DNA of 64,000 bases from Marinobacter nanhaiticus D15-8W (GTDB lineage Bacteria; Pseudomonadota; Gammaproteobacteria; Pseudomonadales; Oleiphilaceae), in contig NZ_AP028878.1 in the NCBI RefSeq assembly GCF_036511935.1, positions 3,534,001-3,598,000 on the forward strand, read 5' to 3'. This document shows positions 56,457 to 64,000 of the stretch, one piece after another. How positions within the stretch are numbered: the stretch's first letter is position 1; each line of letters begins with the position of its first letter. A program made the position numbers and the translations under genes. A model generated the notes under the pieces. The model searched no databases. It was not told where the DNA came from and saw only the letters and a list, made by a program, of their open reading frames with translations.

Positions 56457-57638
56457 ATGCCTGCCAAATACGACGTCATCATCATCGGAGCCGGAGCGGC
56501 CGGGCTTATGTGTGCTGCCACTGCGGGCTATCGCGGACGTCGGGTGCTGGTCATCGATCACGCCAACAAAGCCGGCAAGAAGATCCTCATGTCCGGTGGC
56601 GGGCGCTGCAATTTCACCAACCTGAACAGTACGCCGGCCAACTTCCTGTCGGCCAATCCCCATTTCTGTATTTCCGCGCTCAAGCGCTACACACCCCAGC
56701 ATTTCCTGGAGTTGGTGGAGCGCCATGGTATCGAGCATGAGGAAAAGGCTGCCGGACAGCTTTTCTGCCGGGAGAGCAGCAAGGACATCCTTAACCTGTT
56801 GCTCACCGAGTGCGAATGGGCCGGCGCCGAGGTTCGGCTCAAGACCAGCGTGACCGGCGTGCGCGAAACCACCGGCGGCTATGAGGTCAGAACCGGGGGC
56901 GGCGTGCTCGAGTGCGGCTCGCTGGTCGTCGCCTGTGGCGGTCTGTCGATACCCACCCTGGGCGCCACAGGCTTCGGTTACGAACTGGCCCGGCAGTTTG
57001 ACCTGGAGGTTCTGCCCACGCGGGCAGGTCTGGTTCCCTTCACCCTGCATCCGGAACTGAAAGACCAGTTGGCGCCGCTGTCCGGTATCAGCTGCCCCGT
57101 GGACGTACACTGCAACAGTGAGCATTTCCGCGAACCCATGCTGGTCACCCATCGCGGGTTAAGCGGCCCGTCGATGCTGCAGATTTCAAGCTTCTGGCAC
57201 CCGGGCGACGAACTGCAGATCGACCTGCTGCCAGGCGAAGACGCCAAGCAGGCCTTGATGCACCTGCGCAAGGACAAGCCCCAGTCCAGCGTCGGCCATT
57301 ACCTGAACAATCATCTGCCCAAGCGCTTTGCCCAAGCTTTCAACGATCTACAAGGTTGGCAGGGACCGTTGCAGGGCTACAGGAACAGTGACATCGAACA
57401 GGTTGGCCAGACCCTCAACCGCTGGACTATTAAACCCGCTGGCACCGAAGGCTACCGAACGGCGGAGGTGACCCTCGGTGGCGTTGATACCCGTCAATTG
57501 TCATCGAAGACCATGGCCGTCAACGACCGCCCGAACCTGTTCTTCATCGGTGAAGTGGTGGATGTGACCGGGCACCTGGGTGGGCATAACTTCCAGTGGG
57601 CCTGGGCTTCGGGGATTGCGGCTGGGAACGAAGCTTGA
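56457..57638 (+). CDS. YhiN/HI0933-type flavoprotein
   Basis: 393 aa. FAD-binding DVIIIGAGAAGLMCA at residues 6-20, SGGGRCNFTN, CGGLSIPTLGATGFGY, GLSGPSMLQISSFW and the C-terminal FIGEVVDVTGHLGGHNFQWA, all conserved in this family. The reaction is unknown; members bind FAD and NAD(P). The tandem repeats stand directly before the start. Confidence 0.9.
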   Translation: MPAKYDVIIIGAGAAGLMCAATAGYRGRRVLVIDHANKAGKKILMSGGGRCNFTNLNSTPANFLSANPHFCISALKRYTPQHFLELVERHGIEHEEKAAGQLFCRESSKDILNLLLTECEWAGAEVRLKTSVTGVRETTGGYEVRTGGGVLECGSLVVACGGLSIPTLGATGFGYELARQFDLEVLPTRAGLVPFTLHPELKDQLAPLSGISCPVDVHCNSEHFREPMLVTHRGLSGPSMLQISSFWHPGDELQIDLLPGEDAKQALMHLRKDKPQSSVGHYLNNHLPKRFAQAFNDLQGWQGPLQGYRNSDIEQVGQTLNRWTIKPAGTEGYRTAEVTLGGVDTRQLSSKTMAVNDRPNLFFIGEVVDVTGHLGGHNFQWAWASGIAAGNEA

Positions 57639-57805
57639 AGGAAACGATAGCGTTGACTGCGCGCAATGGCGGCCGAAGGGGATGGATTTTATCACTTCCG
57701 CTGTAATGGTCGTCCGTCCCTTGCCAGCGTTGACGACCGGGTGTCCCTCTCCAGCGATAGTATCGATCTCCTTCGGCCAAGCCTCACCCAGGCAACCAGA
57801 CTTAA

Positions 57806-59035
57806 TCAACCACTCGTCGCCGGCCGCAAACCCATCACCCGGCTCTCCCGAATCGGCCAATGCAAAGCGACGGCAACCAGACTGAGTGCTACCCCCATCC
57901 ACCAGACGCTGTCATAAGACCCGGTCCGCTCGTAGATCCAGCCCCCTAACCACACACCGGTGAAGCTTCCCAACTGATGGCCCAGGAAGACGACGCCATA
58001 AAGGGTGGCCATATAACGGGTACCGAACATGGTGGCGACCAAGCCGGTGGTGGGTGGGACAGTCGCCAGCCAGAGGAAGCCGGTCAAGCAACTGAAGGCG
58101 AGCACAGACGTGAGTGATAGCGGTAGGAGGAGCAAACCCACGGTGACGATCGCCCGGCTCACATAGATGAACATGAGGACTTTCTTCATCGACATCCGGC
58201 CCGACACATAACCGGACACCATCGCGCCCACAACGTTGCACAGCCCGATCAGTCCGATGGACCAGGCGGCCACTTCCGGGTCGAAGCCGTGGTCGGTCAG
58301 GTAACCGGGAAAATGCACGGTGATGAAGGCCAGGTGGAAACCGCAGACGAAGAAGCCGACCGTCAACAGCCAATACGATGCGTGGCCTCGCGCCAGTGCG
58401 ATGGTCCGACCCAGGCTATCCTCTTCACCCAGCGCCAGAGTGCTTGTGGCAACGGGCTGGGCCAGCTTCGCAAGGGGCATGGCCAGCGCAATCATGACGA
58501 AGGCCATTAGTGCCATGGCGTTAAGCGCGCCGGCCCAGCCGAACAGGTCGATAAACTGCTGCGCCAGAGGCGCCATTAAAAACTGCCCCATGGAACCGGC
58601 GGCCGTGCCCACGCCCAACACCCACTGGCGGTTATCCTCGCTGACCGATTTCGCCATCAGCGGCAGCACGATACCGAACCCCGTGCCGGCAATACCCGCC
58701 CCCACGATCAATCCGGCACCCATATGCAGCGACCAGACCGACGATACGTCGGCTGTCATCCAGAGCCCCAACGCATAGAGCAAGGCGCCGCCCACGATGA
58801 CGGCCACGTTGCCGAAACGGTCCGCCAGACCGCCGGCGAGCACGGCAATCACGCCCCAGGCCAGGTTCTGTATGGCCAGCGCGAGGCCCAGCGTGTCCCG
58901 TCCCCAACCGTTCGCCTCGGTAATGGGTTGGACGAACAACCCGAAGCTGGCCCGAAAGCCAAAAGCAAGCATGAGAATGATCGAACCGGCAACGACAATC
59001 GTACACGTTGCAGGTGTCAGGCGAGATGCTTTCAC
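57806..59035 (-). CDS. MFS transporter
   Basis: 409 aa, twelve predicted membrane helices. Loop 2-3 motif GGLADRFGNVAVIVGG is the usual MFS signature. The sequence resembles the oxalate/formate antiporter-like or MCT-like group (FGLFVQPITEANGWGRD). Substrate unknown. Divergent from the LysR gene, with TAGCGCTA (59090-59097) as a possible shared operator between. Confidence 0.88.
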   Translation of the reverse strand: MKASRLTPATCTIVVAGSIILMLAFGFRASFGLFVQPITEANGWGRDTLGLALAIQNLAWGVIAVLAGGLADRFGNVAVIVGGALLYALGLWMTADVSSVWSLHMGAGLIVGAGIAGTGFGIVLPLMAKSVSEDNRQWVLGVGTAAGSMGQFLMAPLAQQFIDLFGWAGALNAMALMAFVMIALAMPLAKLAQPVATSTLALGEEDSLGRTIALARGHASYWLLTVGFFVCGFHLAFITVHFPGYLTDHGFDPEVAAWSIGLIGLCNVVGAMVSGYVSGRMSMKKVLMFIYVSRAIVTVGLLLLPLSLTSVLAFSCLTGFLWLATVPPTTGLVATMFGTRYMATLYGVVFLGHQLGSFTGVWLGGWIYERTGSYDSVWWMGVALSLVAVALHWPIRESRVMGLRPATSG

Positions 59036-59139
59036 TGAAGTGTTCCTTTTCGAGTGAGACGTACTTTCGCTATTCTCAACAGAGCCCTATAGCGCTACAA
59101 ACGAGTTTTTCGCCCACTTCACAATAGATTTACTAAACC

Positions 59140-60015
59140 ATGAGCCAGCCGCCCCTGAAAGCGCTCCACTACTTCTGTGTCGCCGCCCGGCACCTGAGTT
59201 TCAAGCATGCCGCGGACGAACTGTTCGTCACACCCGGGGCGGTGAGTCAGCAAGTAAAATATCTCGAAAGCTGGCTGGGAATCCCTCTTTTCGTGCGTAA
59301 CGCGCGGCAAGTAACGCTCACCGAAACAGGCAGTACGTTCTACCGGAGGATCTGGCCGCTGATGTCGGAATTGCTGGGCGTTAGCCAGTCAATGCAGCGG
59401 ATCAACCGTTCCAAGACCGTACGCATCACCCTGCCTCCGGCCTTTGCCATGATTCGGTTTGGGCCGCAGCTGGCTCATTTCCGGCAGAACCATCCAGACA
59501 TCGAACTGCAATTGCATGCTTCGACGCTGCTTTCGTCCCTGGACGGATCGGACCACGACCTCGCCATCCGCTACCTGCCGGAGGAGGACCTGCAGTACGA
59601 CTGCACGCGACTGGCTTCACTGGAAGTCCTTGCGGTCAGCAGTCCCGAGTACCTACGCCGACATCCCCGACTGGGAGACCGGGATCTTTCAGGCTGCACG
59701 CTGATCCACGACCACCTCCATCAGGATTGGCAGCGCTTGATCAGCCACGCCAACCTCGATGCAAGACATACTGAAAATCTCTACTTCGACCACGCAACGA
59801 TGGCGCAGCAGGCGGCGGAAAGTGATCTGGGCGTCTGGCTGACGGACAGGATGCTGAGTGGTTTACTGCTTGAAGCCGGGAGGCTGGCACCGCTTTTCGA
59901 CGTCAGTTTGCCAGCACGCCGCCACCTTTTCCTGGTTCATAACCGGAATACGGCGCTTAGCGCCTCGGCAACGGCAGCCAAGCGGTGGATCCTGGATCGC
60001 TTCACAACGCCTTGA
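59140..60015 (+). CDS. LysR-family regulator (GcvA-like)
   Basis: 291 aa. HTH at about 5-65: [40 protein letters not shown]. The effector domain pattern [20 protein letters not shown] is of GcvA type. It probably controls the divergent MFS gene. Its last 14 bases overlap the 3' end of the nitronate monooxygenase gene. Confidence 0.9.
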   Translation: MSQPPLKALHYFCVAARHLSFKHAADELFVTPGAVSQQVKYLESWLGIPLFVRNARQVTLTETGSTFYRRIWPLMSELLGVSQSMQRINRSKTVRITLPPAFAMIRFGPQLAHFRQNHPDIELQLHASTLLSSLDGSDHDLAIRYLPEEDLQYDCTRLASLEVLAVSSPEYLRRHPRLGDRDLSGCTLIHDHLHQDWQRLISHANLDARHTENLYFDHATMAQQAAESDLGVWLTDRMLSGLLLEAGRLAPLFDVSLPARRHLFLVHNRNTALSASATAAKRWILDRFTTP

Positions 60016-61066
60016 GTTCGTCAGCCAATCGCTTCATCAGGTCGCCCGCGGGCAGCTCCCGGGCCAACGCGGCGCCCTGCCCGGCCCAACAGGCATTGAA
60101 CGTGTGCTGACCTGCGCTGCGGGCGGCCGCCTTCAACGCCTTACCCGCTACATAGGTGATGGGGTAGTCAGGCAAATCCGGTGCCTGGTCACTGTCGACC
60201 TCGGCCCACCAGCGGTCGACGAAGCCTCGGGCGGGACGACCGGAAATGACGGAGGTGATCCGCGTATCCACGTCGGGACCGTGCTTGAACAGCGCCCGGT
60301 ACTCGGCATCTGCCGAGGATTCTGGACACAGGACGAACGCCGTTCCCATCTGGACGCCGACAGCGCCTAGCTGACGCGCCGCCCGGATACCTCGACCGTC
60401 CATGATACCGCCGGCAGCGATTACCGGCAGTTTGCACTGTGCCTTGATCAGCCGCGTCAGCGGCAAGGTGCCCATATCCGGGTTACCCCGACCTGGCTCG
60501 AATACGCCACTATGGCCACCGGCTTCACGCCCCTGGGCTACGATGCCCGCCAATCCGGCATTCTGGACCTGGTAGGCCTCGGCGAGCGTGGTCGCCGTAG
60601 CCAGTAGCGTAATGCCAGAGGCCTTCAACTGGTCGATCCAGTCCTGCTCCGGCAGGCCAAAGTGAAAACTCACCACCGCTGGCTGGGTTTCCAATAGCAT
60701 TTCCAGCATGGCGTGGTTTTCGATGAAGCTGGGGTACGGTAGATCCAGCGCAGCGGGTGGCTCGGCATCGAACTCATCGAAGAACGGCTGGAGATGGTCG
60801 AGCCAGCGGGCTTCGCGCTCAGGGTCCGGTTGGGCTGGCTGGTGACAGAAAACGTTGACGTTGAAGGGTTTTGAGGTCAGTTGGAAGGCCTCGTCGATCA
60901 TCGACCGCGCTGCATCGACGCTGCTCGCCCCAATACCGATCGACCCCAGACCGCCAGCATTGGATACGGCCGCAGCCAGCTTCGGCGTCGATACGCCCAC
61001 CATTGGCGCCTGGATAATGGGTTGCGGCACGCGCACGCCCCCAATAGCCATACTGAAATCAACCAC
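60002..61066 (-). CDS. Nitronate monooxygenase-like flavoprotein
   Basis: 354 aa from GTG 61066, which has AGGAGG eight bases upstream. TIM-barrel FMN motifs: [71 protein letters not shown] and GVQMGTAF. Typical of 2-nitropropane dioxygenase/nitronate monooxygenases, which detoxify propionate 3-nitronate and similar. Confidence 0.9.
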   Translation of the reverse strand: MVDFSMAIGGVRVPQPIIQAPMVGVSTPKLAAAVSNAGGLGSIGIGASSVDAARSMIDEAFQLTSKPFNVNVFCHQPAQPDPEREARWLDHLQPFFDEFDAEPPAALDLPYPSFIENHAMLEMLLETQPAVVSFHFGLPEQDWIDQLKASGITLLATATTLAEAYQVQNAGLAGIVAQGREAGGHSGVFEPGRGNPDMGTLPLTRLIKAQCKLPVIAAGGIMDGRGIRAARQLGAVGVQMGTAFVLCPESSADAEYRALFKHGPDVDTRITSVISGRPARGFVDRWWAEVDSDQAPDLPDYPITYVAGKALKAAARSAGQHTFNACWAGQGAALARELPAGDLMKRLADELKAL

Positions 61067-61226
61067 AACACGCCCTCCTGTTTCCTGAAGTTGAAGGAGC
61101 CTCGGCTCAAGCTTATGCCTAAGCTAACACCGCAAGAGACCAGACAGTGAGCTCACGTGGCTTATCTTCATTATTGACCCGGTGAATATCGGGTCTGCGT
61201 GTTGTGATTGCTATAGTTGGCCCCTA

Positions 61227-62201
61227 TCAGGCGTCGAATTCCATAACCCGCTGATAGATGATGTCGAAGGAGAAGCTCTTGCTACGCATGCGGCGTTCGA
61301 GCAGACCTGCGAGCTTGTCCAACCGGGCCGGTACAGCCATCATCTTGTCCTGCGCCTCGCGACCTGCGGCATCAACCGGCTTCAAATCCGCAATCCCCCA
61401 GTTGTCCAGGCATTCCTGTACCACCTTGCGGTAATCCCGCGGGCCGTAGATACCAGAGCGATGAACCACGTCCGCCATGTCATCATAGCCAGCGATATTG
61501 TGGCCCGGCATCGCAAGGCGCGGCATCACCTTCAATGCGGACTCCATGGCACCCGTGCTGTCGATCTCCAACAGGCCACGGAACGCATCGCGATAGAAGC
61601 GGAAATGCCGGGACTCGTCGGCCGCGATATGGCCGAGCAGACGCTGGATGGTGGGATCGTACTTGGCCGCCAATTTGCCGGTATTGGCGTGAGCTGCCTG
61701 GGTGGCACGCTCCTGCAAGCTGGTATAGGCAAGCAACTGGTAAGGGTCGCCATGCCATTGCGGGTCGAAGCCGGCTTCGATGTACTGGTACTGGAGGTAT
61801 TCAAAGGCCTTCATGTCGAACAGTCGCGCATCCCGTACGTAATCGTGCAATGCACATCCATGGCGATCTTCCTCGGCGGTCCAGAGAAAGTTCCAACGGG
61901 ACCAGGCATTCTCGCTCCCCAGATGGACGGCAATCAATCGATGGAAGTGCGGCAGCCCCTCTTCGGTCAGCAGGTTAAGCGCCAGGGAAACCCGAACCGA
62001 ATCCGGCAAACCACGCGCCCGGTCACGGAGTTCATCGAGCCCCTTGAGTTCTTCGCCGGTCATTTGCTCACTCGCCGGAACAAACTCACTGGGCATCCAG
62101 AGCTTGCGTTCCTTCAGGTGGCGGTCCATCAGCTCCTCGACCAGCGGCTCGAGGGAAGCCAACGCTTCGGTTTTCTTGCTCGGGACCATTGCTACGTTCA
62201 T
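61227..62201 (-). CDS. Acyl-ACP desaturase (stearoyl-ACP type)
   Basis: 324 aa from ATG 62201 with GAGGTAAGG upstream. Di-iron ligands: NFLWTAEEDRHGCAL (ExxH) and GHIAADESRHFRFY (E...ExxH), with further Glu in LNLLTEEGLPHF. Ferritin-like helical fold (PF03405). Introduces a double bond into acyl-ACP. It is less common in gammaproteobacteria than FabA/DesA-type routes. Confidence 0.88.
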   Translation of the reverse strand: MNVAMVPSKKTEALASLEPLVEELMDRHLKERKLWMPSEFVPASEQMTGEELKGLDELRDRARGLPDSVRVSLALNLLTEEGLPHFHRLIAVHLGSENAWSRWNFLWTAEEDRHGCALHDYVRDARLFDMKAFEYLQYQYIEAGFDPQWHGDPYQLLAYTSLQERATQAAHANTGKLAAKYDPTIQRLLGHIAADESRHFRFYRDAFRGLLEIDSTGAMESALKVMPRLAMPGHNIAGYDDMADVVHRSGIYGPRDYRKVVQECLDNWGIADLKPVDAAGREAQDKMMAVPARLDKLAGLLERRMRSKSFSFDIIYQRVMEFDA

Positions 62202-62444
62202 TGCCCTTACCTCAATTCGTTGCTTGGACCTGAAGCCGATAAGGAAAAGTCGCTCCCTACCCATCGGCGCACAATTGTTACGGCCATATATGCAAACTAG
62301 CATTCGCGGGTATACGTCAGCAAACCCTACCAGCACCTATATCCATAACAGGGTAACTGCTTTCGGCTCTTGGCACAGCTTACGTACGGGAAAGAATATA
62401 CAGAGTACAAATGTACGCTAAAACTTAATTAACCCATCATAATA

Positions 62445-62489
62445 ATGTCATACAAATTTCATTTAACTGTCATATTGCGGAGATAGAAT
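62445..62489 (+). promoter_or_regulatory. Pho box and PhoB-dependent promoter
   Basis: Three 7-bp units at exact 11-base steps: ATGTCAT (62445-62451), ATTTCAT (62456-62462) and CTGTCAT (62467-62473), separated by AT-rich tetramers. A -10 box TAGAAT (62484-62489) lies ten bases after the last unit. This is the standard PhoB design. The rest of the 366-base gap 62202-62567 shows no gene. Confidence 0.88.
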
Positions 62490-62567
62490 CGGCGCTTCGC
62501 AGGCCGACCAAAGGCCCTGTCAGTCCATCAGTTATTTGTCGTCCAACAAGGGTTTTTCACCCAGCAA

Positions 62568-63941
62568 GTGTTTGTGAGCCAGAGAGTATCCGCCGTGCAG
62601 AATGCTGTCGTACGCCGCCTTAGAGAGTTGTTCACGCTTTTTTTTATTGCCGCTTTACTGACCGTCCCGGGCATAGTCGCGGCGAACGACCTTGAAATTC
62701 ACGGTTCCAACACGGTCGGGGCGGCCCTCGCACCGGCCCTGATCTCCGGCTTCCTCAAACAACAGGGCGCAAGCGATGTGCAGATACAGGACGCTACCCA
62801 GGAGAATGAGAAGCAGATAACAGCCCAACTCAGCGGGGATCGTTTCGAGGCCAGGGTTGCGGCCCATGGCTCCAGCACCGGCTTCAAGGGACTGGCATCC
62901 GGCGCGGCACAGATCGCGGCGGCGTCCCGACCAGCCAAGCAGAAAGAAGTGGATCTGATGGCGTCGCAGACCGACCTGCGCGCACGCAAAAGCGAGCACA
63001 TCATCGCCATCGACGGCCTGGCCATCCTGGTGCACCCGTCCAATCCATTGGCCAAGCTGGACAAGGTTACGCTGGCCAGGATCTTTGCCGGCCAGATCGA
63101 CAACTGGCAGGCCCTCGGCGGCCGCAACCTGCCCATCCATGTCTATGCCCGTGACGAGCGTTCGGGCACCTGGGACACTTTCGCCAGCCTGGTACTGGGC
63201 GATAACTATTCACTGACCGCTGAAGCCAAGCGCTACGAATCCAACGACCAGCTTTCCGACGATGTGAGCAAAGATCCCGCCGGCATCGGCTTTGCTGGTC
63301 TTGCTTCGGTCCGTGACAGTAAGGTAGTGGCCATTTCCGACGGCGAATCCGCAGCCTTGCTACCGACTCGCCTGAATGTCGCCACCGAGGATTATCCTCT
63401 ATCCCGCCGCCTCTATCTCTACTCCCTGGGTGCTGCGGACAACCATACGACTACAGCGTTCCTGGAATTCGTCCAGGGCAGCGCCGGGCAGGATATCGTC
63501 CAGGAAACGGGCTACGTATCGCAGAACATCCAGTCAGTGGAAGACAGCCTCGGCGACAGTGTGCCGCAAAGCCTTAAGACGTTGACCGCCCACTACCGGC
63601 GACTGAGCGTCAACTTCCGCTTTACCGAAGGCCGCACCAAGCTGGACAACAAGGCGCACCGGGACCTGGAGCGGCTCAAACAGTTCCTGGACGATCACGA
63701 AGCCAAGGGCAGCGATCTCATGCTGATCGGCTACGCGGACAAACAGTCGAACGAACTACGAGCGCAGATGATTTCGGAATTGCGGGCACTGGCAGTGAAG
63801 AAGGCCCTGCGCGACGAACAGGCCGTGAACGTGCAGGCCTACACCGGATACGGCCACTACGTGCCCGTCGGCGGCAGCGGGGGGTCGGAAGGAGCCAGCC
63901 GCAATGGACGCGTTGAGGTTTGGTTCCGTAAAGCAGAATAA
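62568..63941 (+). CDS. PstS-like phosphate-binding protein fused to an OmpA C-terminal domain
   Basis: 457 aa, GTG start (a later GTG is possible). Signal peptide (LFTLFFIAALLTVPGIVAA). Substrate-binding domain about 40-320, with EIHGSNTVGAALAPALISGF, HIIAIDGLAILVHPSNPLAK and RDERSGTWDTF. The OmpA-like domain (about 335-455) has FRFTEGRTKLDNKAHRDLER and DLMLIGYADKQSN, followed by a NGRVEVWF end, and should bind peptidoglycan. The Pho box upstream fits phosphate-starvation control. Confidence 0.9.
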   Translation: MFVSQRVSAVQNAVVRRLRELFTLFFIAALLTVPGIVAANDLEIHGSNTVGAALAPALISGFLKQQGASDVQIQDATQENEKQITAQLSGDRFEARVAAHGSSTGFKGLASGAAQIAAASRPAKQKEVDLMASQTDLRARKSEHIIAIDGLAILVHPSNPLAKLDKVTLARIFAGQIDNWQALGGRNLPIHVYARDERSGTWDTFASLVLGDNYSLTAEAKRYESNDQLSDDVSKDPAGIGFAGLASVRDSKVVAISDGESAALLPTRLNVATEDYPLSRRLYLYSLGAADNHTTTAFLEFVQGSAGQDIVQETGYVSQNIQSVEDSLGDSVPQSLKTLTAHYRRLSVNFRFTEGRTKLDNKAHRDLERLKQFLDDHEAKGSDLMLIGYADKQSNELRAQMISELRALAVKKALRDEQAVNVQAYTGYGHYVPVGGSGGSEGASRNGRVEVWFRKAE

Positions 63942-63956
63942 CGCGCGCAATGCCGC

Positions 63957-64000
63957 CTATTCAGCAGCAGGCACGTAACGCTCCAGCGAGAGTCGACGGG
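63957..64000 (-). CDS. C-terminus of a gene cut by the window edge
   Basis: An open frame entering from the right on the minus strand ends RRLSLERYVPAAE and TAG at 63957-63959. Only 13 residues are visible; no function can be given. It would converge with the PstS-OmpA gene with a 15-base gap. Confidence 0.3.
   Translation of the reverse strand, partial: RRLSLERYVPAAE

Noticed and set aside
61182..62300. A 372-codon open frame opposite the acyl-ACP desaturase
   Set aside because: The desaturase shows complete iron ligands; the antisense frame is compositional.
1..64000. CRISPR array
   Set aside because: No regularly spaced repeats of 24-40 bases; the tandem repeats at 56373 and 51112 are short and have no spacers.

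Overview
The window joins two different pieces of DNA. Bases 1 to about 38,160 are most of a temperate podovirus-like prophage. Bases 38,160 to 64,000 are chromosome of a GC-rich gammaproteobacterium. The mutS-fdxA pair, a PF10118 ferritin-like hydrolase, an acyl-ACP desaturase, an acyl-CoA ligase and the PhoB-type box suggest a marine Pseudomonadales/Marinobacter-like host; this placement is inference from gene content only.

Prophage, left part, minus strand, read from high to low coordinates: Q-like late regulator (18937-19452), a promoter plus strong terminator (18811-18940), lysis genes (GH108 endolysin and two holins, 17626-18787), a cargo gene on the opposite strand (TupA-like ATP-grasp, 16742-17623), a beta-rich fibre cassette with FN3-like modules (13604-16632), TerS/TerL, portal, scaffold, capsid, tail-tube and nozzle proteins, and internal ejection proteins that run off the left edge. 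Within the ejection-protein genes sits a second opposite-strand gene for a small membrane protein (322-618). Left early operon, minus strand (29030 down to 19498): Cro-like protein, a structured RNA candidate, a DUF1376 replication protein that contains iterons, DnaB helicase, many short genes coupled by ATGA overlaps, HNH endonuclease, an Acb2-like anti-CBASS protein, NinG, a metallophosphoesterase and a MazZ-like dATP/dGTP diphosphohydrolase. Immunity region (28791-29900): XRE repressor on the plus strand and matching GAGCA/TGCTC operators at two control regions, as in lambda oL/oR. Right early operon, plus strand (29897-38163): LuxR-type HTH protein, Erf annealing protein, small HTH proteins, HNH-AP2 endonuclease, DUF3850 protein, J-domain protein, excisionase and tyrosine integrase.

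The integrase stop codon overlaps the start codon of mutS (ATGA), so the prophage is inserted exactly at the 5' end of the mismatch-repair gene and in the same orientation. The mutS frame is complete. Its ribosome binding site and any upstream transcription now come from phage DNA. This recalls phage-regulated mismatch repair (active lysogeny), and it is the observation I would check first.

Chromosomal part: mutS, fdxA, a 244-bp MITE with 32-bp terminal inverted repeats, a LysE/RhtB exporter, a conserved protein of unknown function, a PF10118 hydrolase, an SGNH esterase, an acyl-CoA ligase, a MocR regulator divergent from a small gene and a phzF-like gene, an AraC regulator divergent from a zinc alcohol dehydrogenase, a periplasmic-binding-protein/diguanylate-cyclase pair, a pirin, a YhiN-like flavoprotein, an MFS transporter divergent from a LysR regulator, a nitronate monooxygenase, an acyl-ACP desaturase, and a PstS-OmpA fusion behind a textbook Pho box. 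No rRNA, tRNA or CRISPR array was seen.
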